Shown one piece after another: positions 31,685 through 39,498 of a DNA stretch of 64,000 bases. The stretch is from Chloroflexota bacterium (lineage in GTDB: Bacteria > Chloroflexota > Anaerolineae > Promineifilales > Promineifilaceae): contig JACTMP010000022.1 of NCBI GenBank assembly GCA_014584575.1, positions 124,001-188,000 on the forward strand, written 5' to 3'. Numbering within the stretch: the stretch's first letter is position 1; each line of letters begins with the position of its first letter. A program made the translations under genes and the position numbers. The notes beneath the pieces were generated by a model that saw only the letters and a program-made list of their open reading frames with translations, was not told where the DNA came from and did not search any database.

Positions 31685-33598
31685 ATGGTTAGCGAAATGG
31701 TTTCAACAGTGAAAGGAGGATGGGGTAGTGCGTCGAACATCCGTAAAGAGCTAGAAAGAACAAAAAAAGAGTTAGAAGATGCCCGCCTGAAGATGGAGCG
31801 GTATCGGGCCACGCTGCGGTTGGCCGGGGTGAACATAGAGCGGCGTAACCGCGTCATTCGCGCCCTGACCTCGTTTCCGTACCAGGCCAGCCGCATGACG
31901 GAACCGGCGGCGCTGCTGAAGCTGGGGCTGTCGCAGGCGTTGGAGATGACCGAGGCGAAGGTAGGCGCGATTGTGATTATTGATCCGGCGACGAAGGAAT
32001 TGTCGCTGGGGGCGCATGAGGGGCTGACGCCTGATCTGGTGCGTATCCTGACGGGCAAGCAGTTTGATGCCGGTGCGGCGACACTGATGCCCCATCTGGT
32101 AGCGGGCACGGGGGCGCTGGTGGAAGAGTCGGAAACGGCCGATGAAGGCGAACGCATGTTGCTCGCCACGGCCCAGGTGAGCAGCCTGATGAGCCTGCCG
32201 CTCTTTGCCGGGGAGCAGTTGTTGGGGACGTTGGTGGCGGGTACGGTGGATGATTCTCGTTTTTCACCCGCTTCCACCCATTTCCTGATCGCCATTGCCC
32301 AGGGCATTGCCATTGCCCTGGAATCGCTGCGGCTGCGGGAGCGGCTGTGGCATATGGCGGAGATGTTTTTGAGCCAGGCGATGACGGGGGAGGGTACGGC
32401 CGATACCCTGGACACCCCGCCGCCCCTGCTGCCCCCGTTGCAGGCCAAATTGGCCGATCTGGTCGCCAGTTTGGGCGGTACGATTGGGGCGATTTTTTTC
32501 CTGGACACGTTGAAGGAGGATTTGCAGATTACACTGGCGGCTGATTATGGCCTGTCGCCGATTTTTACCAGTGAGTATGCTCAATTCCGCAATTCATACG
32601 CCTATTTCCCGTTCCATCAATTGCTGACGCACAATTTGCTGGTGAAGAATGTGGCCCAGGTGAATGCCCGCCAGCCGTTGCCGCTGTTGAAAAGTTTGCA
32701 GGAGGAGGGGGCGCGTTCGTTGATGGCCGCTTATTTCTCAGACCCGGAGGAGGGGAAGATGCGGGTGATTTTGGTGGGGTGTAATAAGGCGGGGGCGTTC
32801 ACGGCCGTGCAGTTTGACCCTCTGATCACCATGAGCCAATCCTTGCTGCCGCTGCTGGATGAACCGCCGTCGGTGCCTACGCTGCCCACGCGCAGTGTAC
32901 ATGTGCCTTCGATGACGTTGGAAGCGAAAGAGGGCGACCTGGAACTGCTGCTGGCGGCGATGATGGAAGCGGAAGAAGAAGTGCAGCGCCACAATGCCGA
33001 CTTTGCCACACTGAATGATATTTCGGAGATGTTGGTGCAGACGTTGGAGTTGGGGCCGGTGCTGGAAGAGGTGTTGGGGCGGATTAAAGAGATGTTGCAG
33101 ACGGAAGCGGCCTGGCTGTATTTGATGGAGGAGCCGGATCAGGAACGGGCCGGGTTACGGCTGGCGGCGTATGAAGCGTTGTCGGAGGAGTTTGTCACGG
33201 CCGTGCGCCATTTGCCCATTCTGGATACGTTAGAAGGGGAGGTGGCCCACGAGAATAAGGCCCGCCATTTGAACGATGTGTCCCAGGCGATGGCGCTGTG
33301 CCAGACGATGCACGAGATGGAGCAGGTGCAGGCGGTAGCGGCCGTACCGTTGTCGTGCCCGGAAGTGATGATTGACGGCCGTGCCCATCGCCGGGTGGTG
33401 GGGGTGTTGGTGGTGGCCATGCGCCAGAGCCACACCTGGCAGCCGCGCCAGGTGCGCCTGCTGAACACGGTAGCCAACCAGATGGGTTTTGCCATCAACA
33501 ATGCCCTGCTGTATGCCCAGGTGAAGGAAGACATGGAAGCATACTCGGTCAGCAACCAGTTCCTCAAACAGGTGAATGATGCGCTGATGGGGATTTGA
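31685..33598 (+). CDS. Multi-GAF-domain signalling protein
   Basis: 637 residues. A coiled coil at 15-45 (IRKELERTKKELEDARLKMERYRATLRL) leads to a first GAF domain (about 65-220: LKLGLSQALEMTEAKVGAIVIIDPATKELSLGAHEGL ... MSLPLFAGEQLLGTLVAG), a second, diverged GAF-like region (about 255-390), a helical linker and a third GAF domain (about 440-630: FATLNDISEMLVQTLELGPVLEEVLGRIKEMLQTEAAWLYLM ... VAAVPLSCPEV ... VRLLNTVANQMGFAINNALLY). There is no kinase, phosphatase or cyclase output domain. It closes the chemosensory operon and could supply the cytoplasmic input that the sensorless receptor lacks. Confidence 0.84.
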   Translation: MVSEMVSTVKGGWGSASNIRKELERTKKELEDARLKMERYRATLRLAGVNIERRNRVIRALTSFPYQASRMTEPAALLKLGLSQALEMTEAKVGAIVIIDPATKELSLGAHEGLTPDLVRILTGKQFDAGAATLMPHLVAGTGALVEESETADEGERMLLATAQVSSLMSLPLFAGEQLLGTLVAGTVDDSRFSPASTHFLIAIAQGIAIALESLRLRERLWHMAEMFLSQAMTGEGTADTLDTPPPLLPPLQAKLADLVASLGGTIGAIFFLDTLKEDLQITLAADYGLSPIFTSEYAQFRNSYAYFPFHQLLTHNLLVKNVAQVNARQPLPLLKSLQEEGARSLMAAYFSDPEEGKMRVILVGCNKAGAFTAVQFDPLITMSQSLLPLLDEPPSVPTLPTRSVHVPSMTLEAKEGDLELLLAAMMEAEEEVQRHNADFATLNDISEMLVQTLELGPVLEEVLGRIKEMLQTEAAWLYLMEEPDQERAGLRLAAYEALSEEFVTAVRHLPILDTLEGEVAHENKARHLNDVSQAMALCQTMHEMEQVQAVAAVPLSCPEVMIDGRAHRRVVGVLVVAMRQSHTWQPRQVRLLNTVANQMGFAINNALLYAQVKEDMEAYSVSNQFLKQVNDALMGI

Positions 33599-33694
33599 GA
33601 CGGCCGTTGGTCCCAGCACAGGGCCAAACTACCTGGGCAGATTGGAGCTTTTTGCCCTGTGTCTATCACTGCCCATTTGCTTGAAGCATTGACG

Positions 33695-33724
33695 TTGACT
33701 AGGCGGGCTAAGGGTTGCTACAAT
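33695..33724 (+). promoter_or_regulatory. Sigma-70-like promoter
   Basis: TTGACT at 33695-33700, an 18-base spacer, TACAAT at 33719-33724. It stands about 190 bases upstream of the beta-helix gene. Activity is inference. Confidence 0.5.
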
Positions 33725-33825
33725 AGCAGCTAATATCAGTTTGGCAGCCGCTAATGTCTGAATTTTTAAAGGCTTAAATTCCACATACAATTTGGCCCCA
33801 GACCGACTTAACAGCATCGGCTCAG

Positions 33826-33915
33826 GTTTTGGGTATTAGCGCAAAGGTTGGCAAGGGAACGACTGTTTGCCTGGAATTTGATTTCTCCAAGTTGCAATTA
33901 GAAAGGAGGGTGTGA
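33826..33915 (+). pseudogene. Remnant of a histidine-kinase-type ATPase C-terminus
   Basis: A short open stretch reads LGISAKVGKGTTVCLEFDFSKLQLERRV then TGA, which matches the last strand of a HATPase_c domain (S-x-x-G-x-G-T-x-x-x-L/F-x-F). Nothing kinase-like precedes it, so only the tail of a lost gene remains. Its end contains the AGGAGG used as ribosome site by the next gene. The rest of the 33599-33825 gap holds the promoter at 33695 and nothing else I can name. Confidence 0.4.
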
Positions 33916-33917
33916 TT

Positions 33918-35236
33918 ATGTTTGTGAAAAGAAATCGCTCAAATCTCATCTTTTTATTTTTTGTGTGGGCATTATTCTTTGCAGGAATTTTCGTTTACTC
34001 TGCTAAGAATGTATATGCTGACGTTATTATTGTAGACAGCAATATAACTGTTGATACAACTTGGGTAACTGGCAATGTTTATGTTATTGAAAATGATGTA
34101 AGCATCCTAACTGGAATAAGTTTGTTTATAGAACCAGGCGTTATCATTAAACTAAAAGATGATGCGAGTTTACTTGTAGACGGCAATTTGCAGGCTATAG
34201 GTACGGCCAATGAACAGATTTTTTTCACTTCCTGGTATGATGATTCAAACGACGATTCCCTAATTGAATACGCCGTGATTCGTTATGCAGGAAGCATCAA
34301 TGATTGGGATTGTTGTCCTGCTGGTGATGTTATCGTTAGCGCCATTGAAATTTTGGACGCCTCACCAACGATTAGAAACAGCTTTGTTGGGCAGAATCGA
34401 GGAACGGGGATCGAAGTTTCCACTTCAATTCCTGGTTTTCCAGCAGAACCAAATATTGATAATAATACTATTTCAGGCAATCGAAGTTATGCAATTCAGA
34501 TTGATGCACATACTCATCCACAAGTTTCGGGCAACACATTAACTGCAAATGTTGGGAACGGATTGGCCATTGAAGCAGGCACTATGCAAGCCAGTGCAAT
34601 ATGGGATCAAACAGACACGGAATACATTGTGATAGGTGATATAGCTGTCGCTTCAAGCGCTCAGTTAACTATTGCCCCAGGTATGATCATCAAACTAAAA
34701 GATGATGCGAGTTTACTTGTAGACGGCAATTTGCAGGCTATAGGTACGGCCAATGAACAGATTTTTTTCACTTCCTGGTATGATGATTCAATTCCCTAAT
34801 TGAATACGCCGTGATTCGTTATGCAGGAAGCATCAATGATTGGGATTGTTGTCCTGCTGGTGATGTAAGAATCGCAGCCGTTGAAATAATAGGCGCGTCA
34901 CCTAGTATACATTCTGTAGCAATTTATATGAATCGCCTTCATGGAATTTCGTTATCCTCTTTAAGTTCAGGAGATAGCCCATCGTTGATTTGTCTAGATA
35001 TTGAAGATAACCAGGATCATGGGTTATTAAACGAAATGACATCGGTGAACATTAATGCTACAAATTTATGGTGGGGAGATGTTACTGGGCCATATCATCC
35101 AGTTGTTAACTCCGATGGTATTGGCAACAGAGTAAGTGATGGTGTTTCGTTTGTCCCGTTCCGCGATGAGCCGTGTACTTATGTGGACTCTAATACAACC
35201 TATGCAGTTTTCTTGCCCTTAGTTGTAAAACCATAG
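33918..35236 (+). pseudogene. Secreted parallel beta-helix protein, frameshifted after an internal duplication
   Basis: AGGAGG lies 9 bases before the ATG. A signal peptide (LIFLFFVWALFFAGIFVYSAKNVYA) precedes right-handed beta-helix rungs (IEPGVIIKLKDDASLLVDGNLQAIGT, IEILDASPTIRNSFVGQNRGTGIEV, NIDNNTISGN). Bases about 34150-34326 are repeated almost exactly at 34690-34867, but the second copy lacks seven bases after TATGATGATTCA (near 34792), so the first frame stops at 34799. The second frame continues from about 34790 with the matching protein to the tail AVFLPLVVKP, a C-terminal pattern common in exported Chloroflexota proteins. The gene is AT-rich compared with its neighbours. Either it is broken or two pieces are made. 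Confidence 0.75.
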
Positions 35237-35251
35237 CCCCATTGCGGCCGG

Positions 35252-36548
35252 TATTCAGGACAAAACTGCCTGGTTTTTGCTCGTGGAGAGGGGGAGTGGG
35301 AGGTCACGGCCGTACCCTATCCATTTTCCACATGAGAGAGAGGAGGGGACACGGCCGTTGCCGGTCCTGATGAAATAGACGAGATGGGTGGGGAGTACGG
35401 CCGTACCGCATTCGTTTTGCCACATGAGAGAGAGGAGGGGACACGGCGGTAGCTAATCCTGATGAAGTTGACGAGATGGGTGGGGGTACGGCCGTACCGC
35501 ATTCGTTTTGTCACGTGAGAGAGAGGAGGGGGTACGGCCGTTGCCAATCCTGATGAAATGGATGAGATGGGTGGGGAGTACGGCCGTACCGTATTCGTTT
35601 TGTCCCATGAGAGAGGAGGGGACACGGCCGTTGCCAGCCTTGATGAAATAGACGAGATGGGTGGGGGGTACGGCCGTGCCCTATCTGTTGTGCCACATGA
35701 GAGAGATGAGGGGACACGGCCGTAGCCAACGCTGATGAACTTGATGTGATGGGTGGGTATACGGCCGTACCCTATCCGTTTTGTCACATGAGAGAGATGA
35801 GGGGTCACGGCCGTTGCCAATCGTGATGAAATTGACGAGATGGGTGGGGGTACGGCCGTGCTGTGTTCGTTTTGCCATATGACAGAGAGGAGGGAGACGG
35901 CCGTAGCCAATCCTTATGAAATTGATGAGATGGATGGGGGTACGGCCGTGCTGTATTCGTTTCGTGACATGAGAGAGAGGAGGGGATACGGCCGTTGCTG
36001 ACGTTAATGAAATTGACGAGATAGGTGGGGGGTACGGCCGTACCCTATCCGTTTTGTCACACGAGAGAGAGGCGGAGGCACGGCCGTAGCCAATCCTGAT
36101 GAAATTGACGAGATGGGTGGGGGTACGGCCGTGCCCTATCCGTTTTGTCACATGAGAGAGATGAGGGGTCACGGCCGTTGCCAACGCTGATGAACTTGAT
36201 GTGATGGGTGGGTATACGGCCGTACCGTATTCGTTTCGCCACATGAGAGGGATGAGGGGGTACGGCCGTTGCTAGTCCTGATGAAATGGACGAAATGGGT
36301 GGGGGGTACGGCCGTAGCCTATCTGTTTTGCCAAATGAGAGAGAGGAGGGGACACGGCCGTTGCCAATCTTGATGAAATTGACGAGGTGGGTGGGGGGTA
36401 CGGCCGCACACTATTCGTTTTGCCACATGAGAGCGATGAGGGGGTACGGCCGTTGCCAACGCTGATGAAATGGACGAGATGGGTGGGGGGTACGGCCGTG
36501 CCCTATCCGTTTTGCTACATGAGAGAGCGGAGGGGGTACGGCCGTAGC
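35252..36548. repeat. Main array: about 14 tandem copies of a ~91-bp repeat
   Basis: A boundary module (35252-35304) leads into about 14 contiguous units. Each unit has two halves of about 45 bases, each starting with ACGGCCGT: half A continues ACCCTATCCGTTTTGTCACA then TGAGAGAGAGGAGGGG, half B continues TGCCAATCCTGATGAAATTG then ACGAGATGGGTGGGG. Copies differ by scattered substitutions, and some variants recur (CAACGCTGATGAACTTGATGTGATG). The period is not a multiple of three, so it is not coding. There are no unique spacers, so it is not CRISPR. The same repeat separates every small unit to 43.2 kb. Confidence 0.92.
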
Positions 36549-36647
36549 TTCCCGATCATCTTTTCTCGTTCGATTGTGCGTTGACGAATGAACGCATCAA
36601 GTGTATGGTTGGGGCATCGTATTTTGATTAAGGAAACGGTGCAACAG

Positions 36648-36935
36648 ATGGAAGCCATTCGCATTCAACAAACAGTCCAAAAAAGAGGCGAATTAACCAT
36701 TCGGAACCTGCCTGTGGAAGCTGGTCAGCAAGTTGAGGTTTTGTTGTTACTTGCGCCCTCTGAAACATCACCACAGCCCCGGATGACGGCGCGACAACTC
36801 CTTCAATCTGGTTTGATTGGTCTATGGAAAGACCGTCAAGATATTACCGATAGTGCCAGTTATGCCCGTCAGTTGCGTGAAGAAGCGCAACGACGCCCCC
36901 ATATAGGCGAGATGACGGATGATCATTCTGGATAG
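36648..36935 (+). CDS. VapB-like antitoxin
   Basis: 95 residues. The start MEAIRIQQTVQKRGELTIRNLPVEAGQQVEVLLLL is a small strand-rich DNA-binding-like unit of the kind found in front of PIN toxins. The C-terminal part (RQLLQSGLIGLWKDRQDITDSASYARQLREEAQRR) is the usual toxin-binding helix that recurs in such antitoxins. ATG at 36648 is chosen because the conserved part begins there; the longer frame reads back toward the repeat array. It overlaps the following PIN gene by 17 bases, so the pair is one operon. It lies right after the main repeat array. Confidence 0.8.
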   Translation: MEAIRIQQTVQKRGELTIRNLPVEAGQQVEVLLLLAPSETSPQPRMTARQLLQSGLIGLWKDRQDITDSASYARQLREEAQRRPHIGEMTDDHSG

Positions 36936-37305
36936 TGATGTCATGATAGACTTGCTGCGGCAGCATCCGCCTGCTGTGGCCTGGTTAGATGACCTGGGAG
37001 AAGAAGAAATCATCTTGCCTGGTTTTGTGGTGATGGAATTGTTGCAGGGATGCAAAAACAAATCCGAACAAACCAAAGTGGAGAAGGCATTAACGGGCGT
37101 GGAAATTGTATGGCCTTCGCCAGAAACCTGTAATGCGGCATTGGCGGTTTTTGCACAGTATCATCTGAGCCACAACCTGGGATTATTGGATGCCTTGATT
37201 GGTCAAACGGCCGTAGCTCTGGCTCTGCCGTTACACACATTTAACCGTAAACATTACAAAGCCATTCCCCGTTTGCTTACGGTAGAGCCATATAGCAAAA
37301 CATAA
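36919..37305 (+). CDS. vapC: VapC-family PIN-domain toxin
   Basis: 128 residues, normal for VapC. Acidic metal-binding residues are in place: D5 (MIILDSDVMIDLL), E40 (VVMELLQGC) and the Asp of LGLLDALIGQTAV, followed by the LHTFNRKHYKAIP strand. PIN toxins are Mg/Mn-dependent RNases that often cut tRNA or rRNA. It begins within the antitoxin's last codons and is followed after 15 bases by a repeat block, with nothing else in the unit. Confidence 0.9.
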   Translation: MIILDSDVMIDLLRQHPPAVAWLDDLGEEEIILPGFVVMELLQGCKNKSEQTKVEKALTGVEIVWPSPETCNAALAVFAQYHLSHNLGLLDALIGQTAVALALPLHTFNRKHYKAIPRLLTVEPYSKT

Positions 37306-37320
37306 ATTCCCTTGCTGAAG

Positions 37321-37434
37321 AAGTGGGGGGTACGGCCGTGCCCTATCTGTTGTGCCAAATGAGAGAGATGAGGGGGTACGGCCGTAGCCAACGCTGATGA
37401 ACTTGATGTGATGGGTGGGGGTACGGCCGTAGTT
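37321..37434. repeat. Inter-unit repeat block B (about 1.3 copies)
   Basis: Begins AAGTGGGGGGTACGGCCGTG; half A and half B of the 91-bp repeat, then a third ACGGCCGT. It separates the first VapBC unit from the DUF4258 unit and closely matches units 5-6 of the main array (CAACGCTGATGAACTTGATG variant). Confidence 0.88.
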
Positions 37435-37510
37435 TTTCCTCCCTTCCCGGCTAAATTAGCCCTTATCACCTGAGGTGATTGAAATAGTGCAAATGTAAAG
37501 TCCCCCTCTG

Positions 37511-37519
37511 TGCTATACT
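37511..37519 (+). promoter_or_regulatory. Extended -10 of the DUF4258 unit
   Basis: TGCTATACT lies only 6 bases before the ATG at 37526, so a transcript from it would be leaderless. No matching -35 at a normal distance. Confidence 0.45.
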
Positions 37520-37525
37520 TAATTC

Positions 37526-37973
37526 ATGAGCAATACTCTTGTTCGTATAAAACGCGCTATTTTGTCCGGTCATTACGCTTTCAGTGAAAAAGCCAGTTTG
37601 GAATTGGAAGCAGCAATTCTCAATTTGCCCGGCGGCGGCAGATAAATCTGCACCAACAAAAGGCGAAGTCGGCCTTCGCCGACTGGTTTTAGCCGACGAA
37701 GGTCGGCTTTGCTGCCTGTAGCTGCGATTTTAATCGCCAGGTTTTGCCAAATTGAGGACGGAGTTGGATATTGTCGAATCCATCGTTAACGCAGTGGCAA
37801 TTTACAAAACTATTCGTTCCACCAGCCCTTATCGTGAACATACCAGAGAGTATTTACACATTATCCAAAGCACGAATCTTGAAGGCTTAATGATTTACAG
37901 CAAAGGCAAACTGATTCAAGAAGCCGGAGTTGAAACCTATTATTTCTTGATTTCGTCTAAAAAGGCGATATAA
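37526..37973 (+). pseudogene. DUF4258-type toxin gene split by a MITE-like insertion
   Basis: The 5' part from ATG 37526 reads MSNTLVRIKRAILSGHYAFS then EKASLELEAA, the N-terminal helix and H-x-x-x-S-x-x-A element of DUF4258 proteins (RelE-like putative toxins). A 138-bp element (37619-37756) then brings a stop. After it the frame resumes as TELDIVESIVNAVAIYKTIRS ... REYLHIIQSTNLEGLMIYSKGKLIQEAGVETYYFL, the rest of the domain, in another frame. The intact ancestor would be about 100 residues. The YgiT-type partner gene right downstream remains intact, consistent with loss of a toxin but not of its antitoxin. Confidence 0.78.
37619..37756. mobile_element. MITE-like element inserted in the DUF4258 gene
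   Basis: Ends are CTCAATTTG (37619) and CAAATTGAG (37748-37756). The interior carries hairpins GCAGATAAATCTGC, AGTCGGCCTTCGCCGACT and AGCCGACGAAGGTCGGCT, and ends GCGATTTTAATCGC. About 55 bases of the interior match the element at 20915-21047. Non-coding. Confidence 0.7.
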
Positions 37974-37977
37974 GTGT

Positions 37978-38208
37978 ATGAACGATAAACTTTCTATCAA
38001 AACATGTCCGACTTGCGGCAGTGACAAAATTCAGTTAGTGGTAAAAGATGTCACGCGCAAATACAAAGGTCAAACTTACATCGTACCAACGGTGGAGTTT
38101 TACGAATGTCCCAATTGTGGCGAAAAAGTCTATGATAGGGTGGCAATGCAAAAAATTGAAGCATATTCGCCCGCTTATCGCCATAAACACGCTTTAGCAG
38201 AAGCCTAA
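37978..38208 (+). CDS. YgiT/MqsA-type zinc-finger antitoxin
   Basis: 76 residues. Two CxxC pairs (CPTCGS and ECPNCGE) form the YgiT-type zinc finger, with the strand TYIVPTVEFYECPNCGEKVYD between and after them and a short C-terminal helix (AMQKIEAYSPAYRHKH). In MqsA-like systems this domain holds the toxin; the usual C-terminal Xre domain is absent here, as in DUF4258 partners. Four bases separate it from the disrupted toxin gene. Codon use is AT-rich. Confidence 0.86.
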   Translation: MNDKLSIKTCPTCGSDKIQLVVKDVTRKYKGQTYIVPTVEFYECPNCGEKVYDRVAMQKIEAYSPAYRHKHALAEA

Positions 38209-38236
38209 AGAAAATTCGGGTTTGCATCTTTGCTGT

Positions 38237-38526
38237 TACCGGTTTTCAAGATCGAGCCACCACGCTTTTGCTCCTGGAGAGAGGAAGTGGGGGGTACGGC
38301 CGTACCCTATCCACTTTGCCACATGAGAGAGAGGAGGGGGTACGGCCGTTGCCAGACCTAATGAAATTGACGAGATGGGTGGGGGTACGGCCGTGCCGCA
38401 TTCGTTTTGGCGCATGAGAGAGATGAGGGGGATACGGCCGTTGCCAATCCTGATGAAATTGATGAGATAGGTGGGGGTACGGCCGTGGCTGAGTATCGGT
38501 AAAGTGGGGGGGACGGCCGTGCCACC
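38237..38526. repeat. Boundary module plus inter-unit repeat block C (about 2.5 copies)
   Basis: Boundary module: CCGGTTTTCAAGATCGAGCC then TTTTGCTCCTGGAGAGAGGA, ending AGTGGGGGG. Two full 91-bp units follow and then two more octamers (38493, 38512). It occupies nearly all of the 390-base gap between the YgiT gene and higB. Confidence 0.88.
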
Positions 38527-38570
38527 GAGTTTCTCTGAAAATCTCAAGAAGGTCGTGTTCTGTCTGGCAG

Positions 38571-38593
38571 TAGCATGGCTTCCATGCTATGAT
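38571..38593 (+). promoter_or_regulatory. higBA operator overlapping the -10
   Basis: Perfect dyad TAGCATGG-CTT-CCATGCTA (38571-38589); TATGAT (38588-38593) overlaps its right end and the higB ATG follows 7 bases later. This is the layout expected for repression by HigA. Confidence 0.65.
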
Positions 38594-38599
38594 AGCGCC

Positions 38600-38893
38600 A
38601 TGATTCGGTCATTCAAAAATCAAGGCACAGAGGACATCTTCAATGGTGTTAACTCCAAGTTTGCCCGCCGAACTTGCCCTCAATCCATTTGGCGCATCGC
38701 TTCACGTAAACTGGATCAACTTGATTCGGCTGAATCACTGCCCGAACTGAGGCTGCCGCCGGGAAATCAATTGGAAGCGCTCAGCGGTGACCGGGCCGGG
38801 CAGTATAGCATTCGGGTGAACAACCAGTACCGCATCTGTTTTGTTTGGCGAGAAAATGAGCCAGATGAAGTAGAAATTGTGGATTACCATTAG
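38600..38893 (+). CDS. higB: HigB/RelE-family toxin
   Basis: 97 residues. The plasmid-maintenance killer pattern is clear: MIRSFKNQGTEDIF, ARRTCPQSIWRIASRKLDQLDSA, ELRLPPGNQLEALSGDRAGQYSIRVNNQYRICFVW and EIVDYH. Arg and Tyr/His positions used for ribosome-dependent mRNA cutting are present (R-Y/N-Q-Y-R-I-x-F-x-W ... DYH). ATG at 38600 directly follows an operator-like palindrome. The toxin-first order with the antitoxin 26 bases downstream is the standard HigBA arrangement. Confidence 0.92.
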   Translation: MIRSFKNQGTEDIFNGVNSKFARRTCPQSIWRIASRKLDQLDSAESLPELRLPPGNQLEALSGDRAGQYSIRVNNQYRICFVWRENEPDEVEIVDYH

Positions 38894-38919
38894 GCCACAC
38901 GCCTAAACCGGAGAGAAAA

Positions 38920-39228
38920 ATGGTTCGTGTACCAACTCATCGTGTTCCTACCCATCCAGGGGAGATGTTGTTAGAAGAATTCCTGACCCCCATGGGCTTG
39001 AGCCAACGCGACCTGGCCGATAGTATTCATGTACCCTATCAACGGATCAATGAAATCGTTAACGGTCGGCGGGGCATGACGCCGGGCACGGCCTTGCGTC
39101 TGGCAAAGTATTTTGGCACATCGGCTGGCTTTTGGATGAATCTGCAACTGCGTTGGGACTTGTATCATGCGCAGCAATCTGAAGCGCAGCTTTTGGAAAC
39201 CATTCAACCGTATCAGGTGGTTGAGTAA
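38920..39228 (+). CDS. higA: HigA-family antitoxin (Xre helix-turn-helix)
   Basis: 102 residues. The block RVPTHPGEMLLEEFLTPMGLSQRDLADSIHVPYQRINEIVNGRRGMTPGTALRLAKYFGTSAGFWMNLQLRWDLYHA is the VapI/HigA signature: HPGE-x-L start, helix-turn-helix and the F-W-x-N-L-Q helix. It binds HigB and should bind the dyad at 38571. The stop is followed by the boundary module of the next repeat block after about 20 bases. Confidence 0.93.
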   Translation: MVRVPTHRVPTHPGEMLLEEFLTPMGLSQRDLADSIHVPYQRINEIVNGRRGMTPGTALRLAKYFGTSAGFWMNLQLRWDLYHAQQSEAQLLETIQPYQVVE

Positions 39229-39246
39229 CCGGTCTGCCTCCCTGCT

Positions 39247-39398
39247 GTGCCAGTCTTCAAGCCCGGGCCACTCAGCCTTTGCCCGGAGAAAGGAAGTGGG
39301 GGTACGGCCGTAGCAAATGCTGATGAAATAGACGAGATGGGTGGGGGGTACGGCCGTAGCTTCCACCGACATGCTGAATTCTTTGGTTACGGCCGTAA
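39247..39398. repeat. Boundary module plus inter-unit repeat block D (about 1 copy)
   Basis: Boundary module GCCAGTCTTCAAGCCCGGGC then CTTTGCCCGGAGAAAGGAAG. It is followed by one half-B unit starting ACGGCCGTAGCAAATGCTGA and two further octamers (39348, 39389). Confidence 0.85.
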
Positions 39399-39402
39399 AC
39401 TC

Positions 39403-39433
39403 TTGTAATGGGTAGCCCAGATTCGAGTATAAT
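39403..39433 (+). promoter_or_regulatory. Promoter of second VapBC unit
   Basis: TTGTAA at 39403-39408, a 19-base spacer and a perfect TATAAT at 39428-39433, placed just after the repeat block. Confidence 0.55.
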
Positions 39434-39498
39434 GACAGGGCTTGTTAGCAATAGTTGGTTTGCCCCTCAGTGTAGGCCGGCGCCAAATAGAGGAACAT

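Noticed and set aside
33826..33915. A functional small gene made of the kinase-like tail
   Set aside because: Only the last strand of a HATPase domain is present and there is no start codon or ribosome site; treated as a remnant.
34780..34811. Programmed ribosomal frameshift in the beta-helix gene
   Set aside because: No slippery heptamer or following structure is evident, and comparison with the first copy shows a plain seven-base deletion.
35317..36244. Long minus-strand open frames (about 190 residues) across the repeat array
   Set aside because: They arise because the 91-bp repeat lacks stops in some frames; the period is not a multiple of three, composition is repetitive, no ribosome site precedes them, and two frames overlap each other.
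35286..36548. CRISPR array
   Set aside because: Units follow each other without unique spacers, the repeat is ~91 bp, and no cas gene is in the window.
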